Of a stretch of DNA of 64,000 nt, positions 10,640-21,727 are shown piece by piece; within the stretch, counting starts at the first letter, position 1; each line of letters starts with the position of its first letter. The stretch comes from Acanthosepion pharaonis (taxonomy: Eukaryota > Mollusca > Cephalopoda > Sepiida > Sepiidae). Location of the stretch: positions 2,553,501 to 2,617,500 of the forward strand of contig CAHIKZ030005495.1 in the NCBI GenBank assembly GCA_903632075.3, written 5' to 3'. A program made the position numbers and the translations under genes. The notes under the pieces are model-generated. The model ran no database searches. It had not been told where the DNA came from and saw nothing but the letters and a program-made list of their open reading frames with translations.

Positions 10640-11187
10640 AATATAAATAAATATATATATATGTATAATTATATATTATATACGCGGTACTTATTAAAAA
10701 TAAATATAAATAATAATAATTTTTACCTATCATAATTTTACACAAACCCCACCACACGTATGTACATACATGCGAGGAAATATTTTTCAGCGGAAAAATA
10801 CATAATATGACATGTATACATTCACGAGACATTAACGAGACATTTCTGCCACACTTCCAATGTTTAAATTTCAACATTTCAACATACAAATGCGTATGTA
10901 TAGACATAACACCACCCGTATGCATACATATCTCATATCCGAAACTGCCCACATATGTTTATATATATATGAGTCCCGACGGACGACCAAGTATGTATAT
11001 GTGTCTGCATACATCGATGTTTACGTTAGTACGATGAATGACAAAACGACGAAATCTCCCCCACCACTTCCACAATAACACCAATACACGCAATCTACAT
11101 AAACCCAAATTTTTTAAAACATTAATCAGTTTGTCTGACGATCGCTAAAGCGTGAAACCCAGGGTCACAAACTCACATCTATCCAAC

Positions 11188-11190
<3 letters not shown>
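10640..11190. other. No gene seen
   Basis: AT-rich spacer with short TATA and ACATAC motifs. The overlapping frames at 10807-11078 show no family resemblance. Confidence 0.5.

Positions 11191-11248
<58 letters not shown>
11191..11248. repeat. (AT)n microsatellite
   Basis: Pure AT run. Confidence 0.95.
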
Positions 11249-11250
<2 letters not shown>

Positions 11251-11274
11251 CATTGTAGGCTGAGAAGAATACCA

Positions 11275-11525
11275 TTTTCTGATACTAAATAATATTTCTG
11301 GGAAGGAGATATTCTTTCAAATTGCAGGGCGGAGGATAAAATGAATACGCAGTGCGTAATTCAAAATGGGGACATATCAGTTTACACTGATTAACCTCGA
11401 ATAAAACAAAACTTATACAGTGTTAACAGAAGTAATTATAAGTATCAGGATAAAATAAAATAATCGCCATTATTAGCTTTTCAAACTTGGTATTAGAATA
11501 AATTTATCTAATTAAAACTTCCCCA
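11275..11525 (+). repeat. Dispersed repeat family G, copy 2 (uninterrupted)
   Basis: Contains AAAATGAATACGCAGTGCG, GGGGACAT, ACACTGATTAAC and TCGCCATTATTAGC in order. It gives the uninterrupted sequence against which the nested insertion at 11.75-12.43 kb can be placed. Confidence 0.6.
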
Positions 11526-11751
11526 ACAATGTTTACTTAGTTTTTGTTTTCAAGTGAAAATATATAAAAAAAAACTTATCAGCCTAAAGCACTACAACAA
11601 TTTCTAGCCAAATAACATTCCTAGGAAACAGATATTCATGTAATTAAAAAGAGAGTAAAATGAATACAAGTTGCGTAACTCAAAAGGGGGACATTAGTAA
11701 ACACTGATTTACTTAGCATAAAAGAAACCTGCTAGAATGTAATCATAATTA

Positions 11752-12016
11752 TTATAAAACCCAGGCTGTGTGTGTGTGTACGTTTATATATTGGATCGGA
11801 TTTCCTACATTTTTCAACCGATTTCAACAAAACTTCACAGAACTACGTAAAATTACCTTGCGATGGTTCTGACAGAGCCAAAAATTGGAAAAAACACAAT
11901 TGTTTCTGCACGAAATCAATTTGAAAACACGATTAACAGACATCGCAAGAATGAAAGAGGGACAACTCATATCGAGCTATACTTATTATAAAACCCAGGT
12001 TGTTTGTGTGTGTGTT

Positions 12017-12048
<32 letters not shown>

Positions 12049-12433
12049 CGTTTATATATGGGATCGGATTTCCTACATTTTTCAACCGATTTCAACAAAA
12101 CTTCACTTTTTTTTGGCAGGTAGTGTTTCTTATTGTCTTGCACACTTTTTTCTTTATTTTTACATTCAGAATGCTTTAAAAATTCCATTTAAAAGACAAT
12201 TGTTTATAATAAAATTCTATTCAATCGGTAGACTCATAACGATTGAAAACAATGTTTTTGTTTGAGTTTGGGTTTGACCAATTCGTAAAAAAAAAAAAAC
12301 TAATTAAGACATGCGTGTCTGTCAACCTTAAACAATAATCTTTGTCAATTTCATTTTTCAGTCTTTATGATGGTCGATACTTGATCTATCTCTTACTGTT
12401 ACATCCCCGGGCAATGCCAGGCTCTACTGGTAG
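11752..12433 (+). mobile_element. Nested Helitron-like non-autonomous elements
   Basis: Two 5' starts of the same type (TTATAAAACCCAGG at 11752 and 11986) are each followed by a TG-rich run and TTTATATATTGGATCGGATT, then TTTCAACCGATTTCAACAAA. One 3' end follows: a palindrome-like CCCCGGGCAATGCCAGG, then CTACTGGTAG before T. Helitrons end with a short hairpin and CTRR and make no target duplication, which fits the clean insertion into repeat family G. No Rep/helicase coding is present. Confidence 0.6.
12002..12048. repeat. (TG)n-rich microsatellite
   Basis: GTGTGTTT run within the Helitron-like element. Confidence 0.9.
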
Positions 12434-12620
12434 TTAAGTATCAGAAACACACACTAAAATCGCCATTATTGGCTTTTCCGCTTTGGTATTAAGATAGACT
12501 GAGGTGAATAACACTAAATGGCTTTGATGGGAAGCAGATGTTCATCACAGTATAGTACGGATGCATGCAAAATGAGAGAACCTTACATAATGGGGACATT
12601 TACACGTCATTTGGCGTAGG

Positions 12621-12884
12621 ACATGTTAAATTATTGTTTTAATATCGTTAATAGTAACAGTTTATCAGACGAGCCTTCAGGTGTGTGTAATAAACAGTTT
12701 TTATATTGTTTTGAGAGGTCAGTTTCCTCATACTTCACGTTTTAATTACAAATTCTGTATAGTTTTTATTTTTACAACAGTTTCATCAACTTATCTAGCC
12801 TTCCAAGACAAGACCTTAATAGGATCAGAGCATTTTGTGCGCGTGTAAGAAATCTTTTTGGCGATAACAATGATTTTTACTGAT
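12621..12884. other. No gene seen
   Basis: AT-rich spacer. Confidence 0.5.
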
Positions 12885-13020
12885 ACACGTCCTACTTATT
12901 AACCCATAGCTGGGGGTACAAAAGGTGGATTAAAATCTTTCCCAGAGGTATTTGCGCGTAAGGGAATATAACGAATCCGACTGGAATTGGAACTCGGCCG
13001 TTATCCATTACACCATCCTC
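12885..13020 (-). repeat. SINE-B copy (tRNA-derived)
   Basis: Reverse complement gives GGATGGTGTAATGGATAACG (A box), GGCCGAGTTCCAATTCCAG (B box) and then the SINE-B body ending CCCAGCTATGGGTT. It is diverged from the copies at 39.3 and 56.0 kb. Confidence 0.65.
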
Positions 13021-13150
13021 ACAGCCAAGCTTGCAGTATCTTGTCTCCTGAAGTTGTCACCCATCTTACATACTGACGAAGGTCGACGTTGCTTAACGTT
13101 GTTCTTAGTGCTGTCGGATTAATAAATAAAATAATCCATTACGTCTTTAT

Positions 13151-13154
<4 letters not shown>

Positions 13155-13215
<61 letters not shown>
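13155..13215. repeat. (AT)n microsatellite
   Basis: Pure AT run. Confidence 0.95.
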
Positions 13216-13219
<4 letters not shown>

Positions 13220-13221
<2 letters not shown>

Positions 13222-13820
13222 TATAATTGGTATACACGGAATGAATTCCAATAACCAACAATTACTATTCTTAAAAGACCATATTCACAAACTTTAAAAT
13301 AAAAACGGAAAAGAAAAAAATATACATGTATTATCAGATGACCGGACGAATTGTAGCTTTTTTGTCTTGTCAGACGTAATTTCAATGAAGAAATGAATTG
13401 AATAAAATATATATATTTTTTTCTTTTCTCAATAATTTTGTAGTTTATAAACTTAATAGTGATTAAATTTGGATTTTAAAATTGCCAGTTTTTAATTTTA
13501 ATATTAAATTTTATCATATAAATTTATAATTATTAGTTAGTAAAAATTATTTTTTATTACACGTATTTAAAGCTATAAATAGCTAGGATTTTGTTGTCAA
13601 GCTTTTTGAATCTTTCTGTACTTCGTTTTTGATTGGTTATTCTAGCTTTTGTAACAATGCTCCCCCTAGTGTAGGATCGTTAATTAATCTGAAACTTTTA
13701 AAACCATTTATTTTCTTTTCAACACCATCACTTGATAAGACACAGAGTGTGTTGAAACAAAATGGCTATTTTTGTAGTGATTTTATAACATACTTATGTT
13801 ATAAATTTTTTTAAAAAAAA
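13220..13820. other. No gene seen
   Basis: Very AT-rich. The 61-codon frame at 13629-13814 is isolated and unrecognised. Confidence 0.5.

Positions 13821-13823
<3 letters not shown>

Positions 13824-13872
<49 letters not shown>
13824..13872. repeat. (AT)n microsatellite
   Basis: Pure AT run ending at the left terminus of MITE copy C. Confidence 0.95.
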
Positions 13873-13873
<1 letters not shown>

Positions 13874-14113
13874 CAGTAAAATTGTCTAATTGTTAGATTA
13901 AGCTATGGACCGTTTTATCCAAGAAATGATTAAAGTTATCTTACTGGAATTCTCCGAGCTTTTTATAACACTACTGGACTCTATTTTGAACCATAAGAAT
14001 GTATAATTACTCTCTAAGGATAACAAAAGAATTGTGATGAAATCCATTATAAACGAACTTGTAATGTCCATCATTAATTAACAATCGGAAGCTCATGAAG
14101 GATTGAAATAAAG

Positions 14114-14172
<59 letters not shown>

Positions 14173-14764
14173 CCAGGATCATTTTCCAAATTATTCAAAA
14201 TGAGCTTCGCCCTCTCTAACCTTCTAACTTTCTATCCTGGAGTAACAAGGTACCTCAGATGTTTTACGTACAATTTCATTTTCAAGTCTTTTTTCATTGC
14301 TATTTGGATTGACATAGCTGAAACTCCTCTCCAAAGTGTCAAACGTCTTATGGATTGAGTTTGATCTTTTTTAATTGATCTCTTTAGGTCTAAGTTAAAA
14401 GATGGTCCCTTTTTCTGTTGCGACCTCCTGATCCAGTTTTCGGCTCTACTTTTCCTCCTTTTTAAAACTTATTTACCATTCTCTTGATAGTTCTTGAATG
14501 GACTTTGAAGATGGAAGCCAAAGTATGAAGGTTGGTACCATTACTGAAGGCATGAATGATCTTTTTCCTTTCACCATTGTTCAGTTGGAAAGACATAGTG
14601 GAACTGACACAAAAGTATTTTAACCTATCCAGTGATTCTTCCGACAAATGGTGTCAAGATGACTAAATTTCTTATTGGAAAACCAGAAAAAAATAACACA
14701 ATTAGTTTAGTGTTTTTTTTTAGATATTAAACATTTTGTGGGATGGAAAATTTTACTGTTACAT
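13872..14764 (-). mobile_element. Tc1/mariner-type MITE copy C, near full length
   Basis: Both ends are visible: TAACAGTAAAATTGTCTA on the left and AAAATTTTACTGTTACA on the right, as inverted repeats. The minus strand encodes the start of the transposase DNA-binding region (14462-14647: SFQLNNGERKKIIHAFSNG, then VHSRTIKR), followed by broken coding sequence. After the ENDPG codons comes a fixed-position (AT)n tract (14118-14168), then a non-coding left part shared with copy D. The catalytic domain is absent. Mobilisation in trans by a full-length relative is inferred. Confidence 0.8.
14118..14168. repeat. (AT)n microsatellite inside MITE copy C
   Basis: AT run at the family's fixed internal site. 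Confidence 0.95.
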
Positions 14765-14769
14765 CAAAA

Positions 14770-15070
14770 CTATGTATATTTAGGCATTTCATTCAAATAA
14801 GATTCATTGAATAATATAGATATATTGTGTACTTATTATTATACTGAACCCTTCAATTTTTTAACGCAAATATTTTCGATCTTTTCTAAGATAATCTTCA
14901 GCTTGTCTTTCTAATATAGCCTTGAATGTGATTCTAGAAAAGGTCGAAAATACTTAGTTTAAAAAATCTATGGCACCTTCCTTGATTAATTTCATCTTAA
15001 CACCAAGAAACTGATTAGACAATTGGAAAAAAAAAAGTAGATACAATATGTCTATATTATTCAATGAAAT
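14770..15070. other. Imperfect inverted pair, no gene
   Basis: AATATAGATATATTGTGTAC near 14812 and its complement near 15040-15060, with AAATATTTTCGATCTTTTC near 14870 and AGAAAAGGTCGAAAATACTT near 14935, form a diverged inverted repeat around position 14905. Confidence 0.45.
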
Positions 15071-15075
15071 ATATT

Positions 15076-15103
15076 TGAATCTATCTATCTATCTATCTAT
15101 CTA

Positions 15104-15192
<89 letters not shown>
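15076..15192. repeat. (CTAT)n(CTGT)n(CT)n(AT)n compound microsatellite
   Basis: Four adjoining short-unit runs. Confidence 0.97.
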
Positions 15193-15196
<4 letters not shown>

Positions 15197-15247
15197 GAAA
15201 AATAAATATATAATTGAAAATAAATATATAATTAAAAAATAGAAATA

Positions 15248-15430
15248 GACAGAAAAGATAACCTTCGAAAAATACTAGAGGAATATGAAGACAAATGGAT
15301 TTTGCGCCTCAAATCATTTCCTCCAGACGTGCTTAACCACAAATTTAACATATTGATATATAACCCCATAAATCAAGCCCTATCCACATTCCTCATCTAC
15401 ACTAGACAGACATGCTTGCAGAAGCGTTGA
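15248..15430 (+). pseudogene. Penelope-like element C-terminal remnant (candidate)
   Basis: A 60-codon frame ends in TGA. It contains KWILRLKSFPPDVLN, which resembles the end of the GIY-YIG endonuclease region of Penelope-like retroelements, where a (K)WI..L.(T/S)..P.(G)LN pattern is typical. The upstream part is replaced by (AT)n, so neither the reverse transcriptase nor the GIY-YIG core is present. A hammerhead-like module lies about 330 bp downstream, the kind of partner known for such elements. The similarity is by eye only. Confidence 0.45.
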
Positions 15431-15760
15431 GGTCTCATACTTATACACACACTCACACACATATATAAACATACACACATCACAACACTCCCCCAAAACT
15501 AAAAGATAACATACACTTAATACACACATCCCATTCCGAGTAACCAATAAAATTATCAAAATAACCAAGGAGGAATACTGAAAGTAAGGAATCTCTCATC
15601 ATCTATCTTAAAACCAACTTGAAAGAGGCTGTTTGACCAACACAAGGCCTGACCAAAATTAACGATAAAAAACAAATGAAAACTACAGATAAATTTTACC
15701 TTCTTCCAAGACAGTCATTCACTTTAGTTCACTGCTACTAACAAGCAGAGATTATTTCTT

Positions 15761-15786
15761 CTGATGATGGCGCTGCTGGCCGAAAC
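15761..15786 (+). ncRNA. Hammerhead-like module CTGATGA-hairpin-GAAAC
   Basis: CTGATGA is intact, then T, then GGC..GCC paired arms around GCTGCTG, then GAAAC. Downstream CTCGTCGAGG can form a small hairpin, but no clear NUH triplet follows it. Best read as a conserved tail motif of a Penelope-like repeat. Confidence 0.4.
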
Positions 15787-15799
15787 TCGTCGAGGAACC

Positions 15800-16555
15800 T
15801 AACTGAAATAATAAAACAAAAAATATTAATATGCAAATGTACAACCCAGTGTGTCTGAAATTTTTCATTTTTTAAATCTTTTTTTATTGTTCGGAACATT
15901 ATTAAGACACGTTTTATTAAATAATTTGATAAGGTTTGTCTACTTATTTTTAATAGGATCCTCTCATAATTACGGACAATTTTCTTAGTATCCTTTTTAA
16001 AGGAAGAAGGAAAATTACCATGTCTTATTCCGAGTACTTTCGAGATTAGTACAATGTCGTCATCAACGACTTGTTTTTTTTTTCTTAGACAAAAAACCTA
16101 TTGTGTATAACTATTATATTTTTCCAAGACAAAATTCTTGTGTTCATCTGAAAATTAAATTATTTGTGAAATGAAAAACGCTAAGGTTATGTACTGTACG
16201 ATTTTTAAATTTTATGATATAAACACACCTGCTAACGTTAAAGGAGGAAACTAAATTAATGTAATGTTTAAATATTAAAGAAAAAAATTATTTAAAACTA
16301 TTAGTTTAAACATAGATATTTAAATTAATTATTAATACTACAGAAGTGTTTTAAAATATTTACAGTAGATAATTTAAATATCAAGGTTTTAACTAATAGT
16401 TCTTTTTTTTTAAATTTAAAATAAGTAGACATTATAAGGAAATATTTAACATTCATTGACCGAGCAGCCAGTACTGCTTTCGGTTGAAACTTATAAAATC
16501 CTACTCTTAAAATAATTTTTCAAGAAAATAGGCCACTCAAGTCCATTGGCTGCTA
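15800..16555. other. No gene seen; very AT-rich
   Basis: Long A/T stretches and no recognisable repeat or coding signal. Confidence 0.5.
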
Positions 16556-16559
16556 TCGA

Positions 16560-17379
16560 CCTTTCCAATATTGACAACGGTTTCCTTCCTAACCTTTTTT
16601 TCAGAGTAGTGTGGAACGTCTACATCTTGATTATATCATTATTTTATCTTCGAGTTACATGTGCTTTCCATTTTAGCTGCTGAAAATCCTCAAGTGTTTC
16701 TGTTATTTGGTACAGTTCTTTGTTTTTGATTGTGTAGCGCCAATCCACGATGTTCAAAGAAGTATGATCTTCGCCCAGATCGATAGGCTTCATGCGCTCA
16801 AAGCTATTTTTAACCATTGATGTTAGAAAGCGGTTGTATAGAGCTGACAGTTTAGATATTTCTAAAAGGGTTTGGCACTATGTATGACATTCATATAAAA
16901 CTCTCGATCTGACGAGGATATTTAAAAAACATATCTCAAGTTTTCAGGTTAATGTTTTGGTTTTGTACCAATTTGCGGTTTGGGGCAAAACTAACCGTAG
17001 CTTTGTCTATTCTCTGTTCATTTTCCTTATCTCCTGTACTAAATTTCTTCTAACTGACTCATACACTAAGTTCTGTAATGTTTTTTTATTTATTCCTGAA
17101 CACTGACAATCCCCTTTTATTATCTATTTCATTATATTTGTGCATTTTATTTTATGAAAAATTATTTATTGCAGGAAATATACGCAATGAATTAACATTA
17201 AATATATAACTTAATTCTGTCAGTAACTATTTTCATAATGAATTTGTTCCTATAAAAGACGCGATGTTTCGACTAATAATAATAATAATATCAGTAATAA
17301 TGATAACAATATTAATAATAATAACAGTTATAATACTACTAATAATAACATTAATAATAGTGACAACAACAACAACAAC

Positions 17380-17416
<37 letters not shown>

Positions 17417-17715
17417 GTAATAATATATCCTTACACTAAATTTGTTCTAACTGACCCATAAACTGAGGTAATGGAAATGTTTGGTATTTACTAGCTCCAG
17501 AACCTGAATTTTTATGATTGATTCAGGTTAGATACCATCTGGTTTTCATCACAATTCCAGATCATATTTTCTGTCTTGGAAAAGTTTGTCTTGGGGCCTA
17601 TTTCTTGGAACAGTTGGTAGAGGAAGTTGATCTTCTGTTCATAATCATCCTTATCTCAATTATGAACACTTACGTCATCAGTACATTGGCCTCGGGAGGG
17701 GAAGCAGGATCGTTG
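16560..17715 (-). pseudogene. Degenerate RTE-like LINE reverse transcriptase
   Basis: Minus-strand fragments appear in the right order for a reverse transcriptase. First a DDVSVHN segment (about 17660, the YADD box with the first residues changed), then KINFLYQLFQEIGPKTNFSK, then a GSV-like segment with QEIRKMN (about 17040), then a VLYEC segment (about 16890), and finally MKPIDLGEDHTSLN and KWKAHVTRR near 16640-16780. An (AAT)n run at 17276-17420 splits it. Stops and frameshifts are numerous. RTE/BovB-type is inferred from the TRR-(E)NN end. Confidence 0.6.
17276..17420. repeat. (AAT)n microsatellite
   Basis: Imperfect AAT/ACA trinucleotide tract within the LINE fragment. Confidence 0.95.
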
Positions 17716-17879
17716 CCTTCTATTGGTAGGTTCATTTGGGATGTGACATGGGATACGAAAAGGGTAAGTGCCCATCTCTCCACACATGTGTTTGTAAATG
17801 CGCAGGTCATAGTCTATAATAAGACTCTCATTTCTTCCTTGTCGTCTTCCTGATGAGGTTTGAAATAAAGTCCACAACC

Positions 17880-18010
17880 TCGTACAGAGGGCCACTGATC
17901 AGGAAATTGGAGATTTTGAGGAGCGTGGAACCACCTCTTATGTGCTATTCTTTCCAGGTCCACCCTAACCCCTGGAGGTAGTCTCTGTTAGGGTCCCAGC
18001 TATCGAGAAA
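17880..18010 (+). repeat. Dispersed repeat family F, copy 1
   Basis: GAGCGTGGAAC, CAGGTCCAC and CTGTTAGGGTCCCAGCTAT occur in order, and again in opposite orientation at 35.59-35.70 kb. The last segment resembles the SINE-B body. Confidence 0.6.
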
Positions 18011-19085
18011 TAATGAACCCTCAAACAAAAATCAACGGTACATTTTTATAGTAAAACGACAATACAACACTAAAAATAGTATAAAAATACATATTTTTAA
18101 TAAAATTACCAGCAATACATTAAAAAAATATCAATGATACATTTTATGATCTACAAACTATATATCTAAAATACATTTTTACCTTGTATTTGTACAGGAT
18201 ATCGGTTTTTAGAATGCATAAAATTACTCCCAAAATATTTAGATTTAAGCATAGAGATGTTAAAACAAAATCAGCAGATAATTCAATACTTCGACATACA
18301 GTTTTTTGAATTCAGAGCTTTCCTTCTCCTAGACTGGCTATCAACCATGACTAGAGACGCCATGTTCTCCTGCCATTAACCCATAGTGAATCTGACGAAC
18401 TCAACCTATCGGCCGATACTCGTTGGGAACGACTTACCCTTGAACTGTAGACTGTACAGTAGTAAGACTAATAAGCTGTTACACCCATTGTTAGTTATGA
18501 CAGTGATTTGTCATTATATTCAGGAGAATGTGGAGGAAAATGAAGAGGCGTAAGAATAGGCGGAGGAGGAGGGGGGAAGCTAATGCTGAAAATAATTGTA
18601 AACCGGAAATACCACGGGATATGTAAATGCGGAAGACATTTATTTATAAAAATGTGTGCATAATGTTTGGCCGAATATTATCTTTGAGCTAGGGCGATAC
18701 CTGACCACGACATCCGCTGAAACCGCAAGATAGAATAGAGTATACATTGTTCACTTGGCTTTGATAACATATTGAGAGACAGGCGGATTGGAATTGTCAT
18801 ACCTGGGAAATATCTTGTGTAATATTGACATTTTCACCTTGTTATACCGATGCAAAACATGTTAATAAAAAAAAATGTGGAAATACTTTAAAGTTACGTG
18901 ACACAGAAAAAAAACATTTTGGTTTTGATCAACAAAATGAAGGAAGCGAATAACTCGTTTTATATTCCCGAGGAAGTATCTCAGTCTTGAATTTTTTTTA
19001 AAATTGGAGCTACATGATCTCTAACTGTCAGAAAATACAAATATCAAACGAGAAACAATAAGTTCTGTCTGAGTTTCTGAAATTT
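18011..19085. other. No gene; possible SINE scrap near 18340-18460
   Basis: AT-rich. The minus strand near 18380 has GAGTTCGTCAGATTCAC then CTATGGGTTAATGGCAGG, reminiscent of SINE-B. Nothing else is recognised. Confidence 0.4.
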
Positions 19086-19087
19086 GT

Positions 19088-19165
19088 TTGTAATTCTTTT
19101 CACCACAAGCTAGGCAATAAAGCCACTACGACAGAGGAATGGTTACTGAATGTGAAAGTGTATAA
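19088..19165 (-). pseudogene. LINE 3' tail scrap
   Basis: TTCACCACAAGCTAGGCAAT then AAAGCCACTACGAC and GGTTACTGAATG match the minus-strand 3' UTR end of the LINE family seen at 59.8 and 62.5 kb. Confidence 0.5.
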
Positions 19166-19195
19166 GAATATACGAAAACGATTAGGTCTTCTCGA

Positions 19196-19800
19196 GGCAG
19201 TGTAACGGATAGCAAGCTTGTCTCGCTAGAACAATTACGACTGAGAACTGAGTTCGATCCTCACCGGGTGCTCCCTACTTACGGCCTTGTGCCACATGTA
19301 AGCTACGCTTGCAAAATCACTGGGCACCTCGAGATGGTGTAATGGCTAGCAAGCTTGTCTCGCTAGAACAATTTCGACTGAATGGTGAGTTCGATCCTCA
19401 CTGGGTGCTCCCTACTTTCGGCCTTGTGCCACATCTAAGCTACGCTTGGAAAATCATTGGGCACCTCGAGGTTCTGTAATGGCTAGCAAGCTTGTCTCGA
19501 TAGAACAATTACGACTGAGTAGTGAGTTCGATCCTCACCGGGTGCTCCCTTCTTTTTGCCTTGTGCCACATGTAAGCTACGCTTGGAAAATCACTGGGCA
19601 CCTGGAGGTGGTGTAATGGCTAGTAACCTTGACTCGCTAGAACAATTACGACTGAGTAGTGAGTTCGATCCTCACCGGGTGCTCCCTACTTACGGCCTTG
19701 AGCCACATCTAAGCTATGCTTGGAAAATCACTGAGCACCTCGAGGTGGTTTAATGGCTAGCAAGCTTGTCTCGCCAGAACAATTTCGACTGAGTAATCTA
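19196..19800 (+). repeat. Tandem array of SINE-A tRNA-like units (5 copies)
   Basis: About 137-140 bp units. Each has CACCTCGAGGTGGTGTAATGG, then CTAGCAAGC (A box), TCTCGCTAGAACAATT, GAGTTCGATCCTCACCGGG (B box) and GCCTTGTGCCACAT. The units abut with no poly-A between them, and the first and last are partial. The tRNA-like part lacks a convincing acceptor stem in each unit, so these are SINE-type units, not tRNA genes. Pol III transcription is possible from the intact A and B boxes. Confidence 0.8.
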
Positions 19801-20098
19801 TTTCGAATCATTTGTAAAAGGTTTCACAGAGCTCATACAAAAACATGTACTTCAGAAAGATTACCCAAAATTTCGATTTTGATCTAAAACTTATTCGAGA
19901 ATTTCTGCCTGAATTTCTCGGATTAAGACTTTTCATTTTTTTACACTCTTGACATTCGGATTATTGTCTTCATCTTTGTTGTTATTATCAAAATGTTTTG
20001 GTAGCTGCGTTCTCTGGCCTTTATGAGATTTATTTATGTAATTTTTCCAATCAGCTGCGTACCAATTCCATAATTTTTATCTGAATTTCTACGATGAG
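19801..20098. other. No gene seen
   Basis: AT-rich spacer. CATTCGGATTATTGTCTTCATC near 19960 resembles the GGAC hairpin segment of SINE-C in decayed form. Confidence 0.4.
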
Positions 20099-20099
20099 A

Positions 20100-20212
20100 T
20101 CATTTTTTACACTATTTACATTTGGACTATTGTCCTCATCTTTGTTGTTATTATCACGACGTTTCGGCCGTCGTGTTCTCCGGTCTTCACCAGATATTGT
20201 TTGATGTAGTTT
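20100..20212 (-). repeat. SINE 3' part with hammerhead-like module
   Basis: On the minus strand: CTGGTGAAGACCGG, a loop, CGGCCGAAACGTCGTGAT (module at 20161-20193), then AACAACAAAGATGAGGAC and AATAGTCC, the second hairpin. It is cut off on its 5' side by a (GT)n tract, so no tRNA head remains. Confidence 0.6.
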
Positions 20213-20213
20213 A

Positions 20214-20244
<31 letters not shown>

Positions 20245-20276
20245 AATGTGTGTATATAAATATAAATATATATATA

Positions 20277-20324
<48 letters not shown>
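20214..20324. repeat. (GT)n and (TTA)n microsatellites
   Basis: GT run, a short spacer, an AT run and a TTA run. Confidence 0.95.
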
Positions 20325-20327
<3 letters not shown>

Positions 20328-20500
20328 TATATTATATGCGCGGTACAAATTTCGCTTGAGGATGAAATGGAACTAATGTTTTTAATTTAATTACAAAATT
20401 AAATTTAAAGTTTTTAGCTCCCATTTTTTGAAACATGGTTAATACTGTGTGCGAAAATACAATATTTTAAATCAGTTAATTTATAATATAAATATAATTT
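20325..20500. other. No gene seen
   Basis: AT-rich spacer. Confidence 0.5.
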
Positions 20501-20504
20501 ATAA

Positions 20505-20524
20505 TATATATATATATATAGAGA

Positions 20525-20588
<64 letters not shown>

Positions 20589-20660
20589 ATAATAGAATTA
20601 ATATATACATATATAGATGTATATAGAATTAATATATATATATATATATATATATATGAA
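20505..20660. repeat. (AT)n-rich tract
   Basis: AT runs broken by GAGAGA and short TAGA motifs. Confidence 0.93.
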
Positions 20661-20952
20661 GAAATATAGTTTTAAGGTGTACTATATTTATGGGATAAAG
20701 TGCTCAATATCAAAGATAGGGCGTATGTAAATATAAATACAAATGTGAACATTGAAGTCAACACTCAGAGGCGACAGGCTGTTTCATGCTAGACGCAATC
20801 GTCAGACCTGCTTTAAATGCTTTTTCTCTCAGTATCCTATTAACTGCCAGCATTTTGGCCGAGCATCAATTGTAACTATTGGCGTCTTCATGCGCCACAT
20901 TTTCGTGATTTCCCACTTCACTATCCTTGTTATTTGCTTGTTTGGAACCTGA

Positions 20953-21180
<228 letters not shown>

Positions 21181-21680
21181 TATCTTGCCCATTGGGAGCC
21201 ATATGGCTCACAGAGTGTGCTACTTACAAAGAATTGTGCCAAAGATTGGTATTATAATCGAAGTCGCATGCTTTGTTCCAGTCCCCCAAAGGTTTGAATA
21301 GCATCACATATATGTGTGTGGGTATATCAGTTTTTTTCCTTTGTTTTGTTTTAAGCTGCCATAAAATCTTCGTATATCCGTAGCTACCGTTCCATCTGTA
21401 ATTGCTAAGACACACCGATACACCTGTCTCCCAAAGATCTGCGTTCTCAGCGACAGAGGGAAGAATAACTGCTGCTTACCTGATGCTGAACTCATTAAAT
21501 AACGGAAATACGCTTATGATGTGCATTTTGACTGACAGCTGTTAGCATCATTCTCATCATCTACACACGTCAAGAGATTTGGAGTGAATCTAGCACAGGA
21601 AATATTAGCTGGGTGATATCACTGTATACCAAAATGCATTCCCTAAGTTGAACGGTCTATTCTCAAAGAAACGAAGTACT
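21181..21680. other. No gene seen
   Basis: The 63-codon frames here overlap each other and match nothing known. Confidence 0.5.
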
Positions 21681-21681
21681 G

Positions 21682-21727
21682 TATCTTCTTCTTCTTCTTC
21701 TTCTTCTTCTTCTTCTTCTTCTTCTTT
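21682..21727. repeat. (TCT)n microsatellite
   Basis: TCT run at the 3' side of an RTE-like LINE fragment (TTC tails are common for such elements). Confidence 0.95.

Larger units (their letters stand above)
11610..12620 (+). repeat. Dispersed repeat family G, copy 3, split by insertion
   Basis: The 5' part (11610-11751, with AAAATGAATACAAGTTGCG and GGGGGACATTAG) and the 3' part (12434-12620, with TAAGTATCAG, TCGCCATTATTGG and GGGGACATTTAC) are separated by a Helitron-like insertion. The join reads TAATT/AT/TAAGTATCAG compared with copy 2. Confidence 0.55.

Noticed and set aside
19196..19800. Cluster of functional tRNA genes
   Set aside because: A and B boxes are present, but acceptor and anticodon stems do not pair convincingly, and the same unit is dispersed as a SINE.
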